A stretch of DNA of 5,299 bases from Chloroflexota bacterium (lineage in GTDB: Bacteria > Chloroflexota > Limnocylindria > Limnocylindrales > CSP1-4): the NCBI GenBank assembly GCA_013696275.1, contig JACCYW010000422.1:1-5299 (forward strand), written 5' to 3'. The translations under genes and the position numbers were made by a program. Within the stretch, counting starts at the first letter, position 1; every line of letters begins with the position of its first letter. The notes under the pieces were generated by a model that searched no databases, was not told where the DNA came from, and was given only the letters and a program-made list of their open reading frames with translations. Below are positions 1-4,610 of the stretch, piece by piece.

Positions 1-195
1 CGTGGCACCGGACTCTCACTGCTTGCCACAGCCACCAGCGTCGGGCGGCTGGCCGCTTCCGTGCTATTCGGCATCGCGTGGACGGTCGGTGGGGTGCAGG
101 CCGCCGTACTCTTGTTCCTGGCCGCGCTGGTAGGTGTATCGCTCATCGCAGCGTGGCTGCTGGGTCGCAAAGGGGAGATGACCGCCATTGGCTGA
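1..195 (+). CDS. MFS transporter, C-terminal end (partial)
   Basis: The frame is open from the first base to TGA at 193-195 and gives the last 64 residues of a membrane protein. It begins RGTGLSLLATATSVGRLAAS, which fits the usual start of transmembrane helix 11 in major facilitator superfamily carriers (an RG-T-hydrophobic stretch, then a small-residue-rich helix). A second hydrophobic helix follows (VQAAVLLFLAALVGVSLIAAWLL) with a short cytosolic tail, GRKGEMTAIG. This is the typical end of a 12-helix MFS protein. The substrate cannot be told from this part. The last 8 bases overlap the next small gene, so the two are probably translated together. The family call is by pattern recognition; the N-terminal part lies outside the window. 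Confidence 0.75.
   Translation, partial: RGTGLSLLATATSVGRLAASVLFGIAWTVGGVQAAVLLFLAALVGVSLIAAWLLGRKGEMTAIG
171..177 (+). promoter_or_regulatory. Shine-Dalgarno site for the small gene at 188
   Basis: AGGGGAG lies inside the MFS coding end, 10 bases before a TTG at 188-190. It is the best ribosome binding site seen in this block and is the reason for choosing the TTG start over the in-frame ATG at 218, which has no purine-rich leader. Confidence 0.5.
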
Positions 196-367
196 TCGCA
201 AGTCCCTCGAACGAGACATGCCCGGCCCGGGCGGGTCGAAGGCAGCCGTCTTCGCCATCCTGGTCGCCATCGTCGTGGCGCTGGGTGCTGGCTACGTGGC
301 CTGGCAGCCACGCGCGGCGGCGATGCCGCCCTGCCCGGCATTGGGTCTGGCTCGCCGGCCGTGGTGA
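188..367 (+). CDS. small single-pass membrane protein, unknown function
   Basis: I do not recognise this gene. From TTG 188 it gives 59 residues: a charged, Pro/Gly-rich start (ADRKSLERDMPGPGGSK), then one transmembrane helix at about residues 18-38 (AAVFAILVAIVVALGAGYVA), then a short tail. Start and spacing are supported by AGGGGAG 10 bases upstream and by the 8-base overlap with the MFS gene. In this frame the tail after residue 40 looks poor (QPRAAAMPPCPALGLARRPW, stop 365-367). From about base 301 the +1-type neighbouring frame looks better (ATRGGDAALPGIGSGSPAVV) and stops at 370-372, which would overlap the DoxX start as GTGA. The gene may therefore carry a single-base indel near 295-310. 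It could also be an N-terminal anchor of a once longer protein. Function unknown. Confidence 0.5.
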   Translation: MADRKSLERDMPGPGGSKAAVFAILVAIVVALGAGYVAWQPRAAAMPPCPALGLARRPW

Positions 368-368
368 G

Positions 369-863
369 GTGACGACCAGCTCGAGGGCCGCCGGGCGACT
401 GCGTTGTGATGCCGTCGCTCTCCTCCTGCGCCTGGGCATCGGCTCCGTCTTCCTTCCCGCCGGACTGCAGAAGGTGGCCGGTGGAGGGGTAGCGGCTATC
501 GCCTACTTCGACGACCTGGGCGTGCCGGCACCTGCGCTGGTAGCGCCTGCCATCGGCTACCTGGAGCTGATCGGTGGTGGGTCGCTGCTGATCGGCGCCG
601 CGACGCGCTGGCTGGCCGTCCTCTTTGCCATCGAGATGATGGTGGCCATCCCGCTGGCGCGGCTCTCCCTGGCCGCGTCGGAAAGCAGCATCACCGGTGC
701 CTTCGGTGCCGTCCGGCTGGAGATCCTGGTGCTTATCGCGGCCATCTGCCTCATCTTCCTGGGCTCAGGTCGGTGGTCGGCCGACGAGCTGTTGGCGGCA
801 TCGATGCACAGCGGGCGCCGAGCTGCTCGAAAGCCGGCCGACCGGTCCGATCCATCGCTGTGA
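369..863 (+). CDS. DoxX family membrane protein
   Basis: From GTG 369 this gives 164 residues, close to the usual 130-170 for DoxX proteins. Four hydrophobic helices are visible at about residues 14-33, 55-78, 80-100 and 113-133. Family hallmarks are the helix-1 end followed by AGLQKVAGG, the motif YLELIGGGSLLIGAATRW with its conserved Glu and Gly-rich helix, and the final EILVLIAAICLIFLGSGRWS followed by DELL. The tail after residue 145 is Arg/Lys-rich and probably cytosolic. DoxX-like proteins are integral membrane proteins tied to thiosulfate:quinone oxidoreduction in some archaea and to redox or thiol stress in mycobacteria; the role here is not shown. The start lies 1 base after the stop of the preceding small gene (or overlaps it as GTGA), so coupled translation is likely. 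The open frame extends further upstream to 78, but that part is antisense-like and has no helices. Confidence 0.88.
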   Translation: MTTSSRAAGRLRCDAVALLLRLGIGSVFLPAGLQKVAGGGVAAIAYFDDLGVPAPALVAPAIGYLELIGGGSLLIGAATRWLAVLFAIEMMVAIPLARLSLAASESSITGAFGAVRLEILVLIAAICLIFLGSGRWSADELLAASMHSGRRAARKPADRSDPSL

Positions 864-1242
864 CCGATGACGTCGACGGCGGGGCGACCCGGCAACACCG
901 GGCGGTCAGGTGTAGTTAGGGTGGTTGCCCCCAGTACCCCAGTGGCCCGACCATGAGTACTTGGCGGCACGGTCGCTGCGACCTGCCGTTAGCTGGCCAG
1001 AGGACTCGTTCCCTACCGGCAAGGCTCGATGGGGCGTGGCTCGCGGTGACCCAGACGCCGCGGACCGCGCCCCACCACCCTGTGGCGCGCCGATAAGCCA
1101 AGCTGCGCATAGCCAGTTACCGCGACGACCACGTAACGTTCATGGCGGCGACGCAACGAGCAGGGATCGAGGTTGTCCGCTCTGGTGTACTGGGCACCGC
1201 GCTGGGGCGAAGGGATCGGATGACCTCCCTGTTCCGGCGTCG

Positions 1243-1340
1243 GCATCCACTCGACCTGGATGCTGCGTACCTCCCCTCCTCCGGTACGCAACCTATCCCA
1301 AGCCCCCGCTCCAGCCCAGTACGAGCGGGGGCTCTTTCAT
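1243..1340 (+). ncRNA. candidate small RNA 3' region, three stacked stem-loops
   Basis: Three perfect stem-loops follow one another almost without gaps. Stem 1: GCATCCA 1243-1249 with TGGATGC 1257-1263, 7-base loop. Stem 2: TGCGTACC 1264-1271 with GGTACGCA 1283-1290, whose 11-base loop TCCCCTCCTCC is all pyrimidine and complementary to Shine-Dalgarno sequences. Stem 3: AGCCCCCGCT 1301-1310 with AGCGGGGGCT 1324-1333, then CTTTC. C-rich loops that bind ribosome binding sites are known in several sRNAs, and actinobacterial 6C RNA has two C-rich hairpin loops, but this does not have the runs of six C that define 6C. The 5' end is unknown; TAACGT at 1134-1139 is a possible -10. No match to tmRNA, RNase P RNA or a tRNA was seen. 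That this is transcribed is inference. Confidence 0.35.
1301..1340 (+). terminator. intrinsic terminator
   Basis: A perfect 10-bp GC-rich stem (1301-1310 with 1324-1333, 13-base loop) is followed on the + strand by CTTTCAT. On the - strand the stem is followed by TGGGATAGG with no T run, so the + direction is favoured. It would end a transcript coming from the left (DoxX operon read-through or a small RNA) and keep it from running antisense into the convergent LLM gene. Confidence 0.6.
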
Positions 1341-1472
1341 GCCTTTGGGCTTCCCCTTCGCTCAGCCGCCCGATCCTCGGCCGCGATAGCCAGGCACAAG
1401 ATCAACATCAGTGCACAGGACCTGGCCTCTGGACGGGCTCGTGCCGTTCAGTCGCCACAGGCCGGTGTCGAT

Positions 1473-2438
1473 CTAGGTTCGGTCGAGGAGCCGCAGCACC
1501 GGCGCGAACCCTTCGATGGCCTCGAGGGTGTTCGGGTCCAGTACGAGTTGCACGTGGCCCACGCCGATGGCGGCATAGGCGCGCAGGATCTCAGCCAACT
1601 GCTCCGCCGTCCCGGTCAGGGGGGGCGAGGCGGGGGCTCTGACGATCCCACTGACCCGGCCGACGGCTCCGCTCAGCCCGACCAGCACTGCGCAGGTGCG
1701 CTCCAGCGTGGCCGGATCCCTGCCCACCTCGTGGCATGCCGCGTCGAGCCGTTGGAGCAGCGGCACCAGGCCCTCCGGTCGATTCCCGAACCAGGCATAC
1801 CAGGCGTTCCAGGCATCGACATACGGCAGTGTGATCCGGAGCATCCGCTCGCCCTCTGAACCGACCATCAGTGGCGGGCCGTCGGGACGTGGCCCACGCG
1901 GCACGAGCTGGCAGTCGGGGGCCCGGTAGAAGGCGCCCTGGAAGTCGATGTAGCCCTCTCGAAGGAGCGTCCGGATGATGGTGAACGCCTCCTCGAAACG
2001 GGAGACGCGATGATCGAAGGGGTAGCCGAACGCGCGGTATTCGGCCTCGTTCCAGCCGGCTCCCAGACCGAGGATCAGCCGGCCGGCGCTGATGTCATCG
2101 ATGGTCGCCGCCTTCTTGGCCAGCATCTGCGGGTTGTGGAAGCTTGTGGAGGCGACGAGCGGGCCGATCTCCACCCGCTCGGTGATGGCCGCCAAGGCGG
2201 CCAGCGTCGACCACGCTTCCCATGGGCCCTTGGCCTCCTCGTCGGGCCGGCGGTAGAGCAAATGGTCGCCCACCCAGAGCGAGTCGAAACCGACCTCCTC
2301 CGCCAGGCGAGCCATGGCCGCGATCTCGGGCCAACGCACGACGCGCTCTATCTCGGGGAGCTGGATGCCCACCTTCAAGGGTCGGCTGCGGTCTCTGGGT
2401 CGGCTGCGTTCTCGGGACATCGGGCTCGTGGGGTCCAT
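1473..2438 (-). CDS. LLM class flavin/F420-dependent oxidoreductase
   Basis: This gives 321 residues, a normal size for a one-domain luciferase-like monooxygenase TIM barrel. The barrel starts at LKVGIQLPE (about residue 21). It shows the family's first helix and strand (EIAAMARLAEEVGFDSLWVGDHLLY, residues 38-62), the strand-helix VEIGPLVASTSFHNPQMLAKKAATIDDIS (89-117) and the hallmark AGRLILGLGAGWNEAEYRAFGYP followed by HRVSRFEEA (118-151). Also present are PPLMVGSEGERML (188-200), which lines the cofactor phosphate site in relatives, and a final helix-strand (TAEQLAEILRAYAAIGVGHVQLVL). It most likely uses F420H2 or FMNH2; the substrate is unknown. The first 20 residues are Arg-rich and contain a short duplication, so the true start may be the Met at 2418-2420. 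The start at 2438 is kept because a -10-like TACTGT lies 6 bases upstream, as for leaderless genes. There is no Shine-Dalgarno site at either candidate. Confidence 0.93.
   Translation of the reverse strand: MDPTSPMSRERSRPRDRSRPLKVGIQLPEIERVVRWPEIAAMARLAEEVGFDSLWVGDHLLYRRPDEEAKGPWEAWSTLAALAAITERVEIGPLVASTSFHNPQMLAKKAATIDDISAGRLILGLGAGWNEAEYRAFGYPFDHRVSRFEEAFTIIRTLLREGYIDFQGAFYRAPDCQLVPRGPRPDGPPLMVGSEGERMLRITLPYVDAWNAWYAWFGNRPEGLVPLLQRLDAACHEVGRDPATLERTCAVLVGLSGAVGRVSGIVRAPASPPLTGTAEQLAEILRAYAAIGVGHVQLVLDPNTLEAIEGFAPVLRLLDRT
2379..2414 (-). repeat. in-frame 18-base tandem duplication at the LLM N-terminus
   Basis: Two adjacent 18-base units, 2379-2396 (GGGTCGGCTGCGGTCTCT) and 2397-2414 (GGGTCGGCTGCGTTCTCG), match at 16 of 18 positions. 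On the coding (-) strand they give RERSRP then RDRSRP. The unit is a multiple of three, so the frame is kept. It lies before the conserved barrel start and probably only lengthens a disordered N-terminal tail. Confidence 0.7.
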
Positions 2439-2444
2439 GGCAGC

Positions 2445-2454
2445 ACAGTACGCT
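2445..2454. promoter_or_regulatory. overlapping divergent -10 elements for two leaderless starts
   Basis: On the + strand TACGCT (2449-2454) lies 7 bases before ATG 2462. On the - strand TACTGT (2450-2445) lies 6 bases before the ATG ending at 2438. Both fit TANNNT, they share the central TA, and both would put transcription start on or next to the start codon. No -35 and no Shine-Dalgarno site is seen for either gene. A small dyad ACAG-4-CTGT (2445-2456) covers the same spot. Assigned from spacing and motif only. Confidence 0.4.
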
Positions 2455-2461
2455 GTCAGCC

Positions 2462-2725
2462 ATGTGGATCGTGGGCGTGGCGGCGGTCCTGGTGGTGGCG
2501 GCGGGCGCGATCCTGTGGATAGACCGTGGCGAGCGACCTCCGCATCGGCCCTGGCTCTGGGACAACGTCGTGACCGGCACCGCGACGACCGGCATCGCAG
2601 GTACGCTGGCCGGCTTCACCATCGCGTCAGCCATATTCCTGTCCGAGCAGGTCGCCGTCCGGGGGACCGGGTCATTCGGAAACGTGATCGGTCTGCTGCT
2701 GCTGGCGTTCTTGAGCTCACGTTGA
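2462..2725 (+). CDS. membrane protein, N-terminal part of a frame-broken gene
   Basis: From ATG 2462 this reads 87 residues to TGA 2723-2725. Helix 1 is residues 1-20 (MWIVGVAAVLVVAAGAILWI), a polar loop follows (DRGERPPHRPWLWDN), helix 2 is about 40-60 (TGIAGTLAGFTIASAIFLSE), and a third hydrophobic run, FGNVIGLLLLAFL, is cut off by the stop. From base 2710 the neighbouring frame carries on with a convincing hydrophobic sequence (see next entry), so this is most likely the front of a longer multi-pass protein with a single-base deletion near 2705-2715. The family is not recognised. It is divergent from the LLM gene with only 23 bases between starts and probably leaderless. Codon use is GC-rich like the intact neighbours. 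Confidence 0.55.
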   Translation: MWIVGVAAVLVVAAGAILWIDRGERPPHRPWLWDNVVTGTATTGIAGTLAGFTIASAIFLSEQVAVRGTGSFGNVIGLLLLAFLSSR

Positions 2726-3093
2726 GGCCCTTCCTCCAAGCGTTCCAGTTGTTCTTCCTGGCCGATGTGTTCACCTGGTTGTTGCTGATGGTGATCGTGG
2801 CCGGGGCGACCAGGATCTCTCTCTTCCTGTATCGAGTGACTCGGACTCCACCGCTTACCGCCTGATGGCAGTGCCCATCCCGGATCTACTGCCGCGCACC
2901 GATGCCGCCTTCACGTTCGCGGTGCTTGGCTTCCTTTCCGCTGCCCCGAGCTTCGTCGCCCAGACGGCCCTGTTGTGGGTGCACGCAGACTCGCGTGCCC
3001 TCCCCTTCCTGATTCGCTACGGCGATCGTGTCGTGATCGTCTATCTCCAGGGTGTCGTGGTCGTCGTGTCCCCTGCTCTGGTTCGCCACTGCA
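2710..3093 (+). pseudogene. membrane protein, middle and C-terminal parts in two further frames
   Basis: Segment one (2710-2865) reads LELTLRPFLQAFQLFFLADV and then a long helix, FTWLLLMVIVAGATRISLFL, ending at TGA 2863-2865. Segment two starts with an ATG overlapping that stop (TGATG, ATG 2865). It reads MAVPIPDLLPRTDAAFTFAV, then LGFLSAAPSFVAQTALLW, then a last helix, DRVVIVYLQGVVVVVSPALV, up to about 3093. Both have GC-rich third positions and clear helices. With the 87-residue front they look like one protein of about 5-6 helices split twice by -1 type shifts. The second split could instead be a real stop-start overlap between two genes. After about 3093 codon use collapses where antisense transposase begins; the same frame stays open to 3626, but that extension is not credible as protein. 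Family unknown. Confidence 0.5.
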
Positions 3094-3353
3094 CGAGACA
3101 GTCGCAAGGGAGACCGCCAGCTCGGGTGCCTCCTCGGCCGAGCTCTCGGCCAGGTGCACACCGGGTCGGAGCCGGCGTAGGTCGTCCCGGCCAGCTCGAT
3201 GAGGCGCTCGCGCCGCTCGTCAGCGAGTCGGTTCGCCGGCGGCCGGCCGCGGTTGCCATGGACGAGTGTCATGGCGCCGCGAGCCCGGAAGGCTTCCCTG
3301 AGTCGGCGCACCTGCCGCTCCGAGAGCCCCAAGTAGATGGCCGCCGTAGTGGC
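3094..3353 (-). mobile_element. transposase relic, ISNCY-type helix-turn-helix fragment
   Basis: Reading leftwards from 3353, the frame gives TTAAIYLGLSERQVRRLREA, then FRARGAMTLVHGNRGRPPAN, then a helix ending ELAGTTYAGSDP. This is the typical N-terminal helix-turn-helix and linker of ISNCY-type transposases (LGLS-RQVRRL, HGNRGR-P-N, TTYAG). At 3157-3161 an extra TG in GTGTGCAC shifts the frame. Past it the expected helix resumes as VHLAESSAEEAPELAVSLATVS and homology stops at about 3094. About 85 residues remain of a protein normally near 400; the DDE catalytic core is missing. Upstream, an in-frame stop at 3354-3356 and an inverted repeat replace the expected first 20-30 residues, so the fragment is cut at both ends. 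It cannot be active. It separates the broken membrane gene from the secreted-protein gene. Confidence 0.75.
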
Positions 3354-3375
3354 TCAGTTCAAATTGAGCCACTAC
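3346..3375. repeat. perfect 11-bp inverted repeat at the transposase relic edge
   Basis: GTAGTGGCTCA (3346-3356) and TGAGCCACTAC (3365-3375) are exact reverse complements around GTTCAAAT. It sits exactly where transposase similarity starts, with its left arm overlapping the first recognisable codons. It may be an IS end or a deletion/rejoining scar. As a hairpin in RNA it could also shield the downstream gene from read-through, but there is no T run. No second copy was seen in the window. Confidence 0.65.
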
Positions 3376-3391
3376 CGCCATTCCCAAACGG

Positions 3392-3419
3392 TTGTGCAGG
3401 CAACGACACGTGCTACGGT
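3392..3419 (+). promoter_or_regulatory. possible promoter of the secreted protein-lipoprotein unit
   Basis: TTGTGC (3392-3397) and TACGGT (3414-3419) with a 16-base spacer resemble a housekeeping-sigma promoter with a TANNNT -10. Start would fall near 3426, about 50 bases before ATG 3475. It is the only reasonable promoter pair in the gap after the IS relic. Motif-only call. Confidence 0.35.
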
Positions 3420-3474
3420 GGACACCCCCGGCCAGTTAAGCAGGACGTCCCCGAGGGGCGGAGATTCGCCAATT

Positions 3475-3612
3475 ATGGACCCAACACGGCTGAGGCCCGG
3501 CTTCGCCGCCATTGTCGCGCTGGGGCTAGTACTGGGGTAGCCGGGACCGGCAGATGCCTTTCCGCTGCATATCTTCAGTTGGGCGACCGAGGACAGCGAG
3601 GGGCGGGGAGAC
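3475..3612 (+). pseudogene. signal-peptide end of the secreted protein, interrupted
   Basis: ATG 3475 (GGAG 11 bases upstream) starts a classic export signal: basic DPTRLRPG, hydrophobic core FAAIVALGLVLG, then an in-frame TAG at 3538-3540. Reading on in the same frame gives PGPADAFPLHIFSWATEDSE, in which ADA followed by F is a good signal-peptidase I site. This frame has GC-rich third positions as far as about 3605. There, a G-rich run (GAGGGGCGGGGAG, 3598-3610) is where the frame must change to join the next entry. Two lesions, an amber codon and a one-base shift, therefore separate the signal from its body. Either the gene is decaying or the assembly has errors. The protein would have been exported and cleaved. 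Confidence 0.45.
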
Positions 3613-3973
3613 GTTCCACTTCTTAAATGATTTTGCGGGGTACAATACAGTGGGCGACTACCACAACTACCGCATTGACCAGGGTCTCGCGGACTGCTGG
3701 TGGCTTTACGTTGACGGCAACCAGCTCGGCAGCTACAAATGCATCGATGAAGGTAAGAGGGCGCTCGGACTCAAGGTAGTCCTTGAGACCTACGAAAGCA
3801 CAGCCGACGTACCCGCACACCGCCTGCACGAGCTTCGAAAGCGAAGATGGGAGAACAGCTTCGAGGAGTGGGCGGGACGTGATGCCAAACACGTCGACCA
3901 ACAAGAAGGGGTCATGTGTGGTATCTGGCTGTCGGATGTCGACTTCCGAGTCGCCGAGAACGACCCATGCTAG
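3554..3973 (+). CDS. secreted cysteine-containing protein, unknown family (body)
   Basis: The open frame from ATG 3554 gives 139 residues to TAG 3971-3973. Its first 18 or so residues use rare codons (ATA, AGG, ACA, CGA) and look like out-of-frame reading of the signal region; the credible body starts near residue 19 (ETFHFLNDFAGYNTVGDYHN). The body is rich in Tyr, Trp and Asp/Asn and has four Cys (48, 63, 122, 139), which suggests two disulfides outside the cell. A basic helix (HRLHELRKRRWENSFEEWAG) lies near residues 89-108. I recognise no family. Base composition is lower in GC than the flanks, which may indicate acquisition. The stop overlaps the following lipoprotein start by 7 bases (ATGCTAG), so both are probably translated from one message. 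If the start at 3554 is used alone, the product would lack a signal peptide. Confidence 0.6.
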   Translation: MPFRCISSVGRPRTARGGETFHFLNDFAGYNTVGDYHNYRIDQGLADCWWLYVDGNQLGSYKCIDEGKRALGLKVVLETYESTADVPAHRLHELRKRRWENSFEEWAGRDAKHVDQQEGVMCGIWLSDVDFRVAENDPC

Positions 3974-4509
3974 GCAAGGCATGTGTCGTCGTCTTCCTCA
4001 TCGCAGTGATCATGTTCGCCGGCTGCTCGAGCTTCGGCGCTGATCGCAACGCGCCTTCGAACGATATCGTCACGCCAGCCTCCGCACCGGCGTCTCTCGC
4101 CTCTGCCTCCGCTCCGTCGACGGTGCCCACGGCCGATGGGACATCGTGTTCGGTATCGCCTGAAGACATCACTAGAGCTCTGGGCGGACCGGTTTCCGAG
4201 ATGAGGCTGGTCGCTGCTTTCGAGACCACTCGAGCTGGCGTCGAGGCGTGGATCCTGAGTACGAGCCAATCGGGAGGCCTCTCGGGATCCCTCGAAACGC
4301 AAGGCCCGGACGCTAGCGAGCCCGCCGCAGTTTGCTACTTCGATGGTGATTTCGGGCCCCCACACGGCCCAGTCTCATCCGACACTCCGAACTACTCGCG
4401 CGTGATCGTCGCCGCCGAGAGCGGGTCGATTCGGCCGCTGGCGGCCGGCTGGCCTTCTTCCCTGCCGATCGTGGATCCCGATCAGGCTATAGCAAGCCCG
4501 GCGCAGTAG
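3967..4509 (+). CDS. putative lipoprotein, sensor-like extracellular domain
   Basis: From ATG 3967 this gives 180 residues. It has a lipoprotein signal with Lys4, hydrophobic core CVVVFLIAVIMFAG and lipobox FAGC, so Cys20 would be lipidated; Phe at -3 is less usual, the rest fits. Residues 21-58 form a Ser/Ala/Pro-rich flexible linker. A compact domain follows, beginning CSVSPEDITRALGGPVSEMR (Cys61) and containing VCYFDGD (Cys123). Two cysteines about 60 residues apart plus the C-[ST]-x-x-[DE]-[IV]-x-x-ALG-x-PV start recall small actinobacterial lipoproteins of the DUF3558 or sensor-domain type. That link is by resemblance only and the function is unknown. It should sit on the outer face of the membrane. 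It overlaps the secreted-protein gene by 7 bases. The 101 bases after it hold only a weak GC hairpin before the convergent peroxidase gene. Confidence 0.75.
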   Translation: MLGKACVVVFLIAVIMFAGCSSFGADRNAPSNDIVTPASAPASLASASAPSTVPTADGTSCSVSPEDITRALGGPVSEMRLVAAFETTRAGVEAWILSTSQSGGLSGSLETQGPDASEPAAVCYFDGDFGPPHGPVSSDTPNYSRVIVAAESGSIRPLAAGWPSSLPIVDPDQAIASPAQ

Positions 4510-4610
4510 CGAGAACCAAACGAGCTCATCCCCGGCCCCAGGCCCGGGCGTGTCAGTGACCATGGAGACCGGCAAGCTATCACGCTCTCGATCTGGCCCA
4601 AGCTCAGCGG

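Larger units (their letters stand above)
864..1472. other. 609-base stretch without a convincing gene
   Basis: Open frames here on both strands give Pro/Arg/Ser-rich translations without domain or helix pattern, and none has a good start site. Non-coding signals are visible. A small perfect hairpin just after DoxX (CCCGG 888-892, CCGGG 898-902, 5-base loop, no T run) could mark the end of that transcript. A 7-bp long-range stem, TGGGGCG 1030-1036 with CGCCCCA 1068-1074, encloses a second stem CGCGG 1042-1046 with CCGCG 1058-1062. Three tandem stem-loops span 1243-1333. The stretch 1341-1472, downstream of the convergent LLM gene, shows only a weak 6-bp pairing (GCCAGG 1389-1394 with CCTGGC 1421-1426). 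Confidence 0.6.

Noticed and set aside
925..1389. Open frames of 154 and 166 residues on the + strand and one of 92 on the - strand in the gap after DoxX
   Set aside because: Translations are Pro/Arg/Ser-rich, have no domains or helices and no ribosome site, and cross a terminator-like stem.
864..1472. tRNA, tmRNA, RNase P RNA or CRISPR repeats in the non-coding stretch
   Set aside because: No T-loop GTTCGA-type sequence with matching acceptor stem, no GAGGAAAGTCC-type RNase P core, and no regularly spaced direct repeats were seen.
1260..2522. Long + strand open frames opposite the LLM gene
   Set aside because: They are antisense shadows of a clear, full-length LLM enzyme in GC-rich DNA.
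2886..3093. Further - strand reading after the transposase scrap, including an IDDHD-like stretch resembling a DDE core
   Set aside because: The opposite strand here is convincing membrane-protein coding with GC-rich third positions; the resemblance is short and out of context.
3094..3626. Continuation of the + strand frame from 2865 to 3626 as a 253-residue protein
   Set aside because: Beyond about 3093 it is antisense to recognisable transposase and codon use becomes random.
4529..4547. GC-rich hairpin (GGCC-CCA-GGCC core) as a terminator between the lipoprotein and peroxidase genes
   Set aside because: The stem is short and imperfect and no T run follows on either strand.
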